Of a stretch of 64,000 nucleotides of DNA, positions 9,014 through 17,663 are shown one piece after another. Position 1 is the stretch's first letter, and every line of letters begins with the position of its first letter. The DNA lies in the NCBI RefSeq assembly GCF_900108945.1, contig NZ_FNYE01000003.1:186001-250000 (forward strand), in the 5' to 3' direction. The position numbers were made by a program, and so were the translations under genes. Origin of the DNA: Paraburkholderia diazotrophica. GTDB lineage: Bacteria; Pseudomonadota; Gammaproteobacteria; Burkholderiales; Burkholderiaceae. The notes beneath the pieces were generated by a model. It made no database searches and was not told the origin of the DNA. It was given only the letters and a program-made list of their open reading frames with translations.

Positions 9014-9265
9014 GTGGCACTCATCACGCAACTCAATCTGACACAACCCGACGACTTCTACGAAGCGCTGATCGACATGCATCGCGACTTCGATGAAGCG
9101 CAAAGCCAGGCGGCCAACGCGCAGCTGATTCTGCTGCTCGCGAATCATATCGGCGACCACGCGACGCTGATGGAAGCGATTCGATATGCGCGCGAAGGCG
9201 TCGACGGAAAGAATGCGCACGCTGCTGCCGGGCACGCAGCGGACACGCCGCGCGTCGCGGCCTGA
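9014..9265 (+). CDS. DUF2783 small protein
   Basis: An 83-residue protein starting at GTG 9014, with AAGGAGA about ten bases upstream. The core (DDFYEALIDMHRDFDEAQS, then LLLANHIGDHATLMEAI) matches what I know of DUF2783, a short all-helical family with no assigned function, usually encoded directly after a FAD monooxygenase, as here. The tail after residue 65 is Ala/His-rich and probably disordered. It may be an accessory subunit or stabiliser of the monooxygenase; this is inference from gene order. Confidence 0.75.
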   Translation: MALITQLNLTQPDDFYEALIDMHRDFDEAQSQAANAQLILLLANHIGDHATLMEAIRYAREGVDGKNAHAAAGHAADTPRVAA

Positions 9266-9369
9266 TCTTTTGATGCGGTTCGCAGCATAAGCACACGCGA
9301 GCCGCCGCTTTTCCCGCAGCCTCACAGTTTCACACCTTCACAACCTCACAACACGGCGCAACAAACGCC

Positions 9370-9396
9370 GGACCCGTTGGGTCCGTTGGACCCGTA
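9370..9396. repeat. Three 9-base repeats with internal dyad before the MFS gene
   Basis: GGACCCGTT, GGGTCCGTT and GGACCCGTA follow each other. The first two form a GGACCC-GTT-GGGTCC hairpin, and the third can pair with the second instead. The element lies 17 bases before the MFS start and could affect its translation. Confidence 0.4.
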
Positions 9397-9412
9397 TTGT
9401 CTGGAGATCCTG

Positions 9413-10768
9413 ATGAGTCAGTCCATGAGCCACTCCGTTCCGCATGCCTATGAGCCTGGTGGTTCTGCCGCCACGCAGCACGACGACACGGCGCTTTATC
9501 GCAAGGTCACGTTGCGCATCGTGCCGTTTCTGTTTCTCTGCTACGTCATTTCGTTTCTCGATCGCATCAACATCGGCTTCGCGCAATTGCAGATGAAGCA
9601 CGATCTCGGCTTCAGCGATGCGATGTATGGACTCGGCGCGGCCGTCTTCTATATCGGCTACGTCGCGTGCGAAGTGCCGAGCAACCTGCTATTGGCCCGC
9701 TTCGGTGCGCGTCGCACCTTCACGCGGATCATGCTGCTGTGGGGCGCGGCGTCGGTGTGCATGATGTTCGTCTCGCAACCGTCGCACTTCTATCTGCTGC
9801 GGTTCATGCTCGGCGTGTTCGAAGCGGGTTTCTTTCCGGGCATCGTGCTGTATCTGACCTACTGGTATCCCGCGCAGCGGCGCGCCGTGATCCTGTCGAT
9901 CTTCTTCGCGGGCGTCGCGGTGGCCGGTGTGCTCGGCGGCCTCGTCTCCGGCTGGATCATGCGCGACATGGCGGGCGTCATGGGCATGTTCGGCTGGCAA
10001 TGGATGTTCGCGATCGAAGGCGCGCCCGCTGTCGTGCTCGGACTGCTCGCTGCGTTCTGGCTCGTCGATGGGCCGCAAAAGGCCGCGTGGCTCACGCAGC
10101 AGGAGAAGGAGCATCTGATTACACAACGCGATGCCGAGCATCGCCCCGCGAGTTCGCATTCTTCGCGTTCGTTCATCGACGCATTGCGCAACCCGCGCGT
10201 CTATCTGTTTGCGTTCATCTATTTCTCGCTGACGTGCGCATCGTTGACACTCAACTTCTGGATGCCGTTGATGATCCGCGATTTCGGCGTGCACGACGTG
10301 CTGTGGATCAGCCTGTACACGGTGATCCCCAATGCGATCGGCGCGGTCGGGCTGATTGCCATCGCGCGTCATTCGGACCATCACGGCGAGCGCCGCAAGC
10401 ATTTCGCCTTCTGCACGATGGGGGGCGGCATTGCGCTGTCGTTGCTCACGCTGCATCTGAGCAGCTTTGCCGCGATGCTCGGCATACTGTCGATTGCCGC
10501 CGTGCTGATCTTCGCCGCGCTGCCGATCTTCTGGACCGTGCCGTCCGGTTATCTGTCCGGCAAGCCGGCGGCCGCGGGCATCGCGCTGATCAGCAGCATC
10601 GGCATTACGAGCGGCATCGTGAGCCCGTGGGTGATCGGTCTCATCAAGACGCAAACGGGCAGCATGGACAACGCGCTCTATCTGCTGACAGCACTGCTGT
10701 TCATGAGCGGCATCGCATTGCTGCGCGGCGTGCCTGCACAGCGCATCGCGGAACAGGCGTCGGCTTGA
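9413..10768 (+). CDS. MFS transporter, anion:cation symporter (ACS) type
   Basis: A 451-residue inner-membrane carrier with about 12 hydrophobic segments. The N-terminal FLDRINIGFAQLQM and the loop after helix 2 are typical of the ACS family (phthalate, tartrate and hydroxyphenylacetate permeases). I take ATG 9413, which has GGAGA eight bases upstream. It is the last gene of the module begun at 6270, 147 bases after the DUF2783 gene, and probably imports the aromatic acid hydroxylated by the FAD enzyme. It ends four bases before the convergent Lrp gene. Confidence 0.88.
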   Translation: MSQSMSHSVPHAYEPGGSAATQHDDTALYRKVTLRIVPFLFLCYVISFLDRINIGFAQLQMKHDLGFSDAMYGLGAAVFYIGYVACEVPSNLLLARFGARRTFTRIMLLWGAASVCMMFVSQPSHFYLLRFMLGVFEAGFFPGIVLYLTYWYPAQRRAVILSIFFAGVAVAGVLGGLVSGWIMRDMAGVMGMFGWQWMFAIEGAPAVVLGLLAAFWLVDGPQKAAWLTQQEKEHLITQRDAEHRPASSHSSRSFIDALRNPRVYLFAFIYFSLTCASLTLNFWMPLMIRDFGVHDVLWISLYTVIPNAIGAVGLIAIARHSDHHGERRKHFAFCTMGGGIALSLLTLHLSSFAAMLGILSIAAVLIFAALPIFWTVPSGYLSGKPAAAGIALISSIGITSGIVSPWVIGLIKTQTGSMDNALYLLTALLFMSGIALLRGVPAQRIAEQASA

Positions 10769-10772
10769 TTTC

Positions 10773-11246
10773 CTAGACCTGCACCGAGGGAATACTCTTC
10801 ATGCAACGCAGCGCGAACATCGAGCGGCTGTGTCGAATGCCGGAGATCTTGTAGAGCTTTTCGCGCAGGAAGCGTTCGTAGCCCGCTGTGCCATCGACGG
10901 CCACCTTGATCAGATAGTCGTACTCGCCCGAGACGAGGTACGCCTCGAGCACTTCGGGCAGCGTCGCGAGTTCGGCGCCGAAGCGGGCCAGCGCGTCGTC
11001 GTCGTGCCGGTCGAGCGTGACCTCGATCAGCACGACATCCGCGAAGCCCAGCTTCTGCTGGTCCAGCAACGCGACGTAGCCGCGGATATAGCCGTCGGCT
11101 TCGAGTTGACGCGTGCGGTTCCAGCATGCAGTGGTCGACATGCCGACGAGCTCGGCCAGCTCCGCATTCGACAGGCGCGCGTTCTTCTGCAGCGCGCGCA
11201 TGATCGCGCGGTCCTGATTGTCCAGCGGGCGGTTGCGGGCTTGCAT
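10773..11246 (-). CDS. Lrp/AsnC family transcriptional regulator
   Basis: A 157-residue regulator: N-terminal AsnC helix-turn-helix (LSNAELAELVGMSTTACWNR) and C-terminal RAM ligand domain (GEYDYLIKV). Start chosen at ATG 11246 (MQARNRPLD), giving the family's usual length; the upstream extension to 11321 is not family-like. It converges with the MFS gene. Its own upstream region separates it from the NCS1 permease gene at 11730, so it might respond to an amino acid or a related nitrogen compound, but no target is evident. Confidence 0.88.
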   Translation of the reverse strand: MQARNRPLDNQDRAIMRALQKNARLSNAELAELVGMSTTACWNRTRQLEADGYIRGYVALLDQQKLGFADVVLIEVTLDRHDDDALARFGAELATLPEVLEAYLVSGEYDYLIKVAVDGTAGYERFLREKLYKISGIRHSRSMFALRCMKSIPSVQV

Positions 11247-11729
11247 GATGTGCGTCTGGAAGAATGTTCGGAGAATTCCAATTCTACCGGAACGATATTC
11301 CGACTTACGTCCGCCTTTCACGAGGGACAGGAAGCCTATCCCCGTGCATCACCGGTATATTCTTCACCATGTTTCCTTGCCTGCAACGACAGGCGGATAA
11401 CCCTCCGCCGACGGGAGCCGCGTCATTCGCAAGATGGCGCCGGCAGGGATGGTCAGCGGCGAAACCCACGCTGTGCGACGCGTTCATCGGTCACGGAAGC
11501 ATTCATCCTCTGCGCGGTTCTCGCGCGGTCTTGCGCGTCTCTTTCCCCGCTTCTATTCGCACGCCTCTTTTTTGGCGTATCGACAGGCGCTTTTATTACG
11601 AAAACAATCAACCTATATTGCAGAAACAAAACCTGTCATCGCGGACGTGATTTCAGTCGGGCCCGGCATTGAATCACGCGTGCGCGCCACGTCGCATCGT
11701 CAAGTCATGGCGGTCTTCGGGAGACGGCC
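11247..11729. other. Non-coding stretch between Lrp and NCS1 genes
   Basis: About 480 bases between diverging genes. Open frames here lack ribosome sites and family resemblance. It must hold the promoters of both neighbours; I could not single out convincing elements. Confidence 0.5.
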
Positions 11730-13223
11730 ATGCTTCAACCAGCAGGGGAAGCCATGTCCACGTCACCTCTTTTCGATGCGCCGCACGGTTCCGGCGATTT
11801 GGCCGGGCAGGCCGATTCGCGCCTGCATAACCGCGATCTCGCGCCCGTTCCACACGACCGCCGGACATGGACGGGCTATAGCATCTTTGCGATGTGGATG
11901 TCGGACGTGCACAGCGTCGGCGGCTATACGTTTGCGGCGAGTCTTTTTCTGCTCGGCATTTCCGGCTGGCAGGTGCTGATCGCGCTGACGGTCGGCATTC
12001 TTGTCGTCTACATGCTGATGAACTGGGTCGGCAAGCCGAGCTATATGCATGGCATTCCGTTTCCGGTGATGGCGCGCGTCAGCATGGGCGTGATGGGCGC
12101 AAATCTGGCGGCGATGATTCGCGGCATAGTCGGCATCGTCTGGTATGGCGTGCAAACGTACTTCGCGTCCAAAGCCGTCGCGACACTGCTGCTGTTGTTC
12201 ATTCCTGCATCAGCGGCATTGCGTGAGGTGAGCTTTCTGAAACTCGATGGCCTGGGCTGGGTGAGCTTTCTTTTCATGTGGATCTTCCAGCTCTTTATTT
12301 TCCAACGCGGGATGGAGACGATCCGCAAGTTCATCGATTTTTGCGGACCAGCGGTGTACGTCGTGATGTTCGCGCTGATGGCGTGGATCCTTTCGCAAGC
12401 GGGGCTTGGCAGCTTGAGCCTGACTCTTGGCGGTAAAACGCTGACGGGCACGGAACAGTTTGTGGGCATGGGTAATGCCATACTTCTCGTGGTCAGTTAT
12501 TTCGCTGCGTTGCTGCTGAATTTCGGCGACTTCTCGCGTTTCGCAAGAAGCGAGCAGCAGATGAAAGTCGGCAATTTCCTTGGCCTGCCCATCAACTTCA
12601 TCGTCTTTGCGATCATTACGGTAATCGTCACGTCGGGTAGCGCGAGCGTATTCGGTTCGATGATCATGGACCCCGTGGCAATCGTCGCGCACATCCAGAA
12701 CAAGGTGGCCGTAGTGATCGGCAGCCTGACGTTTATCGTGGCGACAATGGGCATCAATATCGTCGCCAATTTTGTTTCGCCTGCCTATGATCTCGCCAAT
12801 CTTTTCCCGAAGCATGTCGACTTCAAGCGCGGCGGCCTGATCGCGTCCATTCTTGCCGTGCTCGTTTGCCCGTGGATTTTTGTCGACAGTCCAAAGGCCA
12901 TTACGATTTTCGTCAGCGTGTTCGGCTCGGTGCTCGCACCGCTGTATGGCGTAATGATGGCCGACTTCTATCTGATCAAGAAACAGCAGGTGCAAACGGC
13001 CGAACTCTATACGATGGCGCCGACGGGTCGTTTCTATTACGACGGCGGCTGGAACAAGGTGGGGGTTGCGGCGCTCGTGCTGTCTGGATGCATCTCCGTA
13101 GGTTGGGAGTTGTGCACGCAGTTGCTGCACGTGCTGCCCGAAAACAATTTCGGCTGGCTGATCGGTGCGGTCGCGGGCGCGGTGCTGTACGTGGCAATGA
13201 TGCGGTTTGCGCGGAGAACCTGA
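11730..13223 (+). CDS. NCS1 family nucleobase/hydantoin:cation symporter
   Basis: A 497-residue permease with about 12 membrane segments. The opening NRDLAPVPHDRRTWTGYSIF and the following SDVHSVGGYTFAASLF are characteristic of NCS1 transporters of uracil, allantoin, hydantoins or cytosine. ATG 11730 has GGGAGA upstream; ATG 11754 (MSTSP) has AGGGGAAG and is an equally good start, shortening the protein by eight residues. The LysR gene at 13497 on the same strand may control it. No purine or pyrimidine catabolic enzyme gene lies nearby, so the substrate stays open. Confidence 0.88.
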   Translation: MLQPAGEAMSTSPLFDAPHGSGDLAGQADSRLHNRDLAPVPHDRRTWTGYSIFAMWMSDVHSVGGYTFAASLFLLGISGWQVLIALTVGILVVYMLMNWVGKPSYMHGIPFPVMARVSMGVMGANLAAMIRGIVGIVWYGVQTYFASKAVATLLLLFIPASAALREVSFLKLDGLGWVSFLFMWIFQLFIFQRGMETIRKFIDFCGPAVYVVMFALMAWILSQAGLGSLSLTLGGKTLTGTEQFVGMGNAILLVVSYFAALLLNFGDFSRFARSEQQMKVGNFLGLPINFIVFAIITVIVTSGSASVFGSMIMDPVAIVAHIQNKVAVVIGSLTFIVATMGINIVANFVSPAYDLANLFPKHVDFKRGGLIASILAVLVCPWIFVDSPKAITIFVSVFGSVLAPLYGVMMADFYLIKKQQVQTAELYTMAPTGRFYYDGGWNKVGVAALVLSGCISVGWELCTQLLHVLPENNFGWLIGAVAGAVLYVAMMRFARRT

Positions 13224-13496
13224 AAGAACGACCGGTACGCGTTCAGAATGACCGTGCACGTATTCGTCCGCGCGAAAGTTCTCCGAGGCGAAATAATATG
13301 GGCTCGGGAAAAGCGTTAATGGACCGATTTCGGCGCTAGTTTGTCTTTAGAGGCCGATCGAATTATTCGATACTCAGGTGTCGATTCGTGGCGTGCGCCG
13401 ATGGCGCGCCACCGTCGCCATATGCGCGCGCGTATATAGCAAGAGCCGCCGAAGCAAACACCCATACTGCTACGACTCTTTCGAACGGACACGAAG

Positions 13497-14423
13497 ATGG
13501 ACCGGCTGGACGCGTTAAGGCTGTTCGTCGAAATCGCCGAAGCCGGGAGTTTTTCCGCGGCCGCGCGAAAGAGCACGATCTCGACTTCCACAGTCACGCT
13601 TGCGCTGCAGAAGCTGGAAGAGGAAGTCGGTGCGCGGCTCATTACGCGCACGACACGGCGGCTATCATTCACGCACGAAGGTCAACGTTTTCTCGACGAT
13701 GCGCGCCGCGTGCTCGCCGACTGGGATGCCGCAATACTGAGCCTGCGCGACGACGGCCCCTTGAACGGACCGATCCGTCTGACGGCCAGCAACGATTTTG
13801 GCCGGACCCGCATCGTGCCATTGCTCGACAAGTTCATGGGCCTGCATCCGCAAGTGCAGGTGTCGTTGCTATTGACGGACGGCGTGGTCGATCTCGTCGA
13901 TCAGCGTCTGGACCTTGCGTTGCGCAACGGACCTCTGATCGATTCGCGGCTCAAGGCGCGGCTGCTGCTGACGGGCCCGCTCGTCGTCTGCGCGGCGCCG
14001 TCGTACTGGACGGCGCACGGCAAACCGATGCACCCGTCGCAGCTTTCTTCGCACAATTGCCTGATATTCGCGCGGCCCGATGGGCCGCTGTCGGACTGGC
14101 CGTTCATCATCGACGGCAAGAAGGTGTCGGTGAAGGTATCGGGAAACCGCGTCGCGAGCGATGGCAGCGTGCTGCGCGAATGGGCTGTCAATGGCTATGG
14201 CGTGGTCCTCAAGAACCGTTGGGACCTCTATCACGAGCTGATGTCCGGCCGGCTCGAAACCGTGCTGGATGCATTCATCGGTGAACGCGTCGATCTGTTC
14301 GCCGTCTATGTGGGCGCGGTGCCGAGCCGGCGCGTCAGCGCGCTGATCGACTTCATTGCGCACGAACTCGCCGTCGACGATGCGCTTGAGCTGCACCCGC
14401 TCGACAGCACGCGTCCTCTGTAG
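13497..14423 (+). CDS. LysR family transcriptional regulator
   Basis: A 308-residue LysR protein: N-terminal winged helix (FVEIAEAGSFSAAARKS, then VTLALQKLEEEVGARLITRTTRRL) and a type 2 periplasmic-binding-like effector domain. It resembles the CrgA-type group, which often acts on a divergent or adjacent gene. It follows the NCS1 permease by 273 bases on the same strand, with its own promoter region in between. Targets are unknown. Confidence 0.88.
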   Translation: MDRLDALRLFVEIAEAGSFSAAARKSTISTSTVTLALQKLEEEVGARLITRTTRRLSFTHEGQRFLDDARRVLADWDAAILSLRDDGPLNGPIRLTASNDFGRTRIVPLLDKFMGLHPQVQVSLLLTDGVVDLVDQRLDLALRNGPLIDSRLKARLLLTGPLVVCAAPSYWTAHGKPMHPSQLSSHNCLIFARPDGPLSDWPFIIDGKKVSVKVSGNRVASDGSVLREWAVNGYGVVLKNRWDLYHELMSGRLETVLDAFIGERVDLFAVYVGAVPSRRVSALIDFIAHELAVDDALELHPLDSTRPL

Positions 14424-14750
14424 CACGAGAGACGTTTCCATTGTGAATTCAATGCAACGGAGGGATGCGGATAGAGATTCCGGGCGTCGTGACATCCGGA
14501 ATTCGTGTGAAGACGCGAGAGCCCTTATGCAGCGAGGCTTACGCTGTTATCGAGGTAGACGGTGGGAGCATTCATGACGAAAACCGGAAACAGTGTTTCG
14601 CCAGAACGCATCGCACGCGCCAAAGAAAACAGCGGCCATCTGGCCGCCGTTGAACAGGAAAGAAGTCAAGCGTATGACACCGACGCAGAAGTATTTAAGT
14701 TTCTCCACTTCCTTATATACATCTATGCGCGGACGAATCGACCGTCGAAA
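14424..14750. other. Weakly coding stretch after the LysR gene
   Basis: Base composition drops in GC and codon use is irregular. A frame from ATG 14574 with GGTGGGAG upstream encodes a soluble stretch (MTKTGNSVSPERIAR...) but then runs antisense through the DUF3331 gene, so I do not call it. It could be the remnant of a small gene. Confidence 0.4.
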
Positions 14751-15197
14751 CTAATCGAGTACGATGCCCCTCGCATAGCCGGGCACTTCCGACGCGAGAA
14801 TCATTCGATTACGGTTTGCGGGGAAATACGTTTCGCATGCACGCGGACGGAACACAGGATCGCCGCGTCGAATCGGCCTGCCCGTCAGCACGCAAAAGGC
14901 GTCCTTGCGCGCGAGGCCGATTCGCCATACCTGATCCGCGTAATGGCCCGAGCGCGGGTCGCTCCAGCACACGCTAAGCGTTTTCGACGATAGAAGTTCG
15001 AGAATTGAAATATGCGCGGGCGGCGGTTCCACTTCGACAGGTTCCAGCGCTTCAGGCGGCGGCCGTTTGGTCATGCGGAATTTCTTCTTTGGACCGTATT
15101 GCGCTTTTCTGGTCGATTCGAGCGTCGAGGGTGTGGGCATCAAAACGCCCACCAATGCGCGTCGAACAATATCTTCTTCGACCGGACGAGTCATCAT
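14751..15197 (-). CDS. DUF3331 domain protein
   Basis: A 148-residue protein. The C-terminal half (CWSDPRSGHYADQVWRIG, then CVLTGRPIRRGDPVFRP and MILASEVPG) matches my recollection of DUF3331, a family of unknown role common in Burkholderia. The ribosome site GGAGGTGA directly precedes paired ATG codons at 15197 and 15194. The stop of the upstream frame (15207) overlaps this ribosome site, suggesting translational coupling. The paired Cys residues and the TGRPI segment hint at a small metal-binding fold, which is inference. Confidence 0.75.
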   Translation of the reverse strand: MMTRPVEEDIVRRALVGVLMPTPSTLESTRKAQYGPKKKFRMTKRPPPEALEPVEVEPPPAHISILELLSSKTLSVCWSDPRSGHYADQVWRIGLARKDAFCVLTGRPIRRGDPVFRPRACETYFPANRNRMILASEVPGYARGIVLD

Positions 15198-15206
15198 TCA
15201 CCTCCG

Positions 15207-15590
15207 TCACAGAGTTTGGCTGGCGGCTCGCGATCGCGCGGCCGAGGTGCTGCTGCTGACGTCAACGTTGTTGTACGGTGTGGCTCGCAAGGCAATTTGT
15301 TTGACATGCCTGCATGGCGCATCGATACGCGGCATCGATTCGAGGCATCGCTGCGCCATGACTCTATATTGGACGTTCAGACCGCAATACGGCAAGCTAA
15401 GCTTCGCCAATCGAGAGGCAATTTCGCCTGATAAGGGATCGGTCGACGCGCGGCAGGAGACGATGAGCGCATGCATCGCAAGCTGGATAAGGCGCGCGCG
15501 ATTCGATGGCCGATAGCCACTACCAATGGGCAACAAATGCTTGAAGTTTGCGCGTCCCTTGCGTGCTGTTGCTCTGGTTCGATAAGTCAA
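15207..15590 (-). CDS. Hypothetical protein upstream of DUF3331 (start uncertain)
   Basis: Up to 127 codons, ending nine bases before the DUF3331 start, with its TGA leading into that gene's GGAGG. This coupling is the main support. The frame has no ATG near its 5' end: it would start at TTG 15590 or, shorter, at ATG 15476. The segment SGEIASRLAKLSLPYCGLNV looks like real protein, while the Ser/Ala-rich tail looks low-complexity. I do not recognise the family. It could be the 3' part of a gene whose beginning was lost when the neighbouring cupin gene decayed. Confidence 0.4.
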   Translation of the reverse strand: MTYRTRATARKGRANFKHLLPIGSGYRPSNRARLIQLAMHALIVSCRASTDPLSGEIASRLAKLSLPYCGLNVQYRVMAQRCLESMPRIDAPCRHVKQIALRATPYNNVDVSSSTSAARSRAASQTL

Positions 15591-15603
15591 ATATGCGCTT
15601 GAC

Positions 15604-15865
15604 CTACTTCTTGTCCCGCGTCACGAGACTCTTATCGTTGTCGTCCGCGACAAAGATGGCAAGCAGCTTCGCAGGCCTGGTCTTGCCGGCGTTCTCGCTG
15701 ACCAGATGGTGACCCGACCGGCGCCTCCGTCCAGCTCTCACTCGCGTGATACACGCGCTCTTCGCCATCGACGGGATCGCAGTCATGGTCTTGCCGGGCA
15801 CGTTTGCAATGGCTGTCCGGAACGCCGGGCTGATGTGCTCCTGCCGCCACGAATGCCCTGCGCAT
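15604..15865 (-). pseudogene. Cupin-family gene remnant with deletion and frameshift
   Basis: Three pieces of one cupin protein are found in different reverse frames: EHISPAFRTAIANVPGKTMT, then VDGEERVYHASESWTEAP, then SGHHLVSENAGKTRPAKLLA with IFVADDN up to TAG at 15604. In intact relatives the first two pieces are separated by roughly 30 residues carrying the first metal-binding cupin motif, which is missing here. A further shift of frame lies near 15715. No single frame covers the gene, so it cannot make a functional cupin. A short ribosome-site-like start is not visible. Confidence 0.65.
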
Positions 15866-16109
15866 ACGAACGTGCGTTTATAACCAAGACCATAAAAATC
15901 GTAGTTTTCGAGAGTGAACGCTCTGCTGGAACTGCTAAAGCAACATCGCGCGTGCCACCGTTAACGTATGAAAGCCTCGTAGCCGGCCCTTTCCCATATA
16001 GCGAGATTTTGGTCTCCGTTCATCGCAATCGATCTACGGTTCGATGTGATGGATGCTGCTGTCACATTCCGCTTGCGATGTTTGTCACAAGTGTCTAGAA
16101 TTCGCATCA
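15866..16109. other. AT-richer non-coding stretch
   Basis: No credible coding frame and no known repeat seen. Together with the cupin remnant it forms a decayed island between the LysR gene (13497) and the MFS gene (16201). Confidence 0.45.
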
Positions 16110-16125
16110 TTGACATTTAAGTCAA
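16110..16125. promoter_or_regulatory. Inverted repeat before the YbfB-type MFS gene
   Basis: TTGAC-ATTTAA-GTCAA is a perfect 5-base dyad with an AT spacer, 75 bases before the MFS start. It resembles operators of MarR or TetR repressors, but no such gene is adjacent. Confidence 0.4.
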
Positions 16126-16200
16126 ACATAGCGAGCGGCTCGTTCTCCTCCCTGGAAAACTGTCACGCAGCGCGCGGCTTCAAGCGGAACACACTTCACC

Positions 16201-17430
16201 ATGTCTACAGATGCATCTCTCTCATCGACGGCTGACACAGGCCGTGTCGCCGTATGGCGACATATCTTTGCGGGTTTCAGTGCGAGCCTCGTCGGTATCG
16301 GACTCGCGCGCTTTGCCTATACGCCGCTCATCCCACCGCTGATTCAAGCGCACTGGTTTGCGGCATCGGATGTCGTGTATCTCGGCGCGGCCAATCTCGC
16401 CGGCTATCTGATCGGCGCGTTGCTCGGACGTCCTCTTGCGCATCGCGTGACGAACACGTCGGCATTGAGAGCGATGATGTTGCTCGTTACGGCGGCGTTT
16501 CTTGCGTGTGCGTTGCCGGTATCGGTTGCGTGGTTCTTCTTCTGGAGATTGATGTCGGGCGTGGCAGGCGGAACGATCATGGTGCTGGTCGCCGCGACCG
16601 TGCTGCCGCACGTGCCTGCAGCTCGCAAGGGGCTTGCCAGCGGAGCGATCTTCCTCGGACTCGGCGTCGGCATTGCAGCGTCGGGCACGATCGTTCCTTT
16701 GCTGCTCAACCTCGGCTTGCAGAACACGTGGATCGGCATCGCTGCCTTGTCCGCCGCTCTCACATTGGCGACGTGGCACGGATGGCCGTCCGCAAGGCAC
16801 CTGTTGCACGCTTCATCGGTGTCTCACACTGTGAAGACGCGCGAGCCTTCGACAGTCCGCGTGCTTTACGTCGAGTACGCATTGATGGCGCTCGGCCTCG
16901 TTCCCACCATGGTCTTTCTCGTTGACTTCATCGCGCGCGGGCTCGGCGCGGGCGCGCATATCGGCGCTTCGTACTGGATTCTCTATGGCGTGGGCGCGAT
17001 CTTCGGCGCGCCTGTATATGGATTCGTGGCAGACCGCCTGGGCGGACGTTTCGCCATCCGCGTGCTGTCGCTGCTGCAAGTCATGGCGGTCGCGGCGCTG
17101 GCGATGTCGAGCAACAGACTACTGGTCGGCGCGCTCACGCTGCTGGTCGGCAGCTATCCGCCCGGTATCGTGCCGACGATGCTCGCGCGCATCCACGAAG
17201 TCGTGCATGACCACGGCAAGCAGCACGTGGTATGGAGCCGGGTGACGACGACCTTCGCAGCATTTCAGGCGATTGCGGGCTACACGTATTCGGCGATTTT
17301 CAACGCGAGTGGCGGCAATCATCGTTTGCTGTTTGCAATCGGCGCAGTGGCGCTGATGTTCGTTGTCGTCGCGGACTGCGTGGCGCCGTGGCTCGGGCGA
17401 GAGCCTGAACAAAACGGAAGCGTCACATAG
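16201..17430 (+). CDS. YbfB/YjiJ family MFS transporter
   Basis: A 409-residue carrier with about 12 membrane segments. GIGLARFAYTPLIPPL near residues 36-51 is the hallmark of the YbfB/YjiJ family, whose substrates are mostly unknown. The ATG at 16201 is supported by family alignment at the N-terminus. It is followed after 233 bases by the convergent catR gene and is not part of the cat operon. The inverted repeat at 16110 is its likely control site. Confidence 0.85.
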   Translation: MSTDASLSSTADTGRVAVWRHIFAGFSASLVGIGLARFAYTPLIPPLIQAHWFAASDVVYLGAANLAGYLIGALLGRPLAHRVTNTSALRAMMLLVTAAFLACALPVSVAWFFFWRLMSGVAGGTIMVLVAATVLPHVPAARKGLASGAIFLGLGVGIAASGTIVPLLLNLGLQNTWIGIAALSAALTLATWHGWPSARHLLHASSVSHTVKTREPSTVRVLYVEYALMALGLVPTMVFLVDFIARGLGAGAHIGASYWILYGVGAIFGAPVYGFVADRLGGRFAIRVLSLLQVMAVAALAMSSNRLLVGALTLLVGSYPPGIVPTMLARIHEVVHDHGKQHVVWSRVTTTFAAFQAIAGYTYSAIFNASGGNHRLLFAIGAVALMFVVVADCVAPWLGREPEQNGSVT

Positions 17431-17663
17431 TGGCTTTCACGTATGTCACTGTTGTTCTTCAAAGCGCCGTCGGTCGAATCGTCTAAAAAGGATGGCGAGT
17501 CGGTGTGGGTTTTCTCGCAATCGCTGATCGAATGCCTGCTCAAGGCGGGTGCTTTGCTCGCGTTGGGCTTTTCGCGTGCATCGCGCGCATCACACATGGC
17601 AGTGATCGCGTGGAATGTCGTCAGCGAATCTTCTTCCAATACCCTCGGGCAACGCTAAACGTA

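Noticed and set aside
7165..9036. Long antisense open frame across the FAD monooxygenase gene
   Set aside because: Same codon-position shadow effect; the plus strand carries all flavin motifs.
14574..14993. Short plus-strand frame with a plausible ribosome site
   Set aside because: Its second half is antisense to the well-supported DUF3331 gene, so at most its first 60 codons could be real; no family seen.
17443..17658. Small frame between the YbfB-type gene and catR
   Set aside because: No ribosome site and no protein-like pattern; probably chance.
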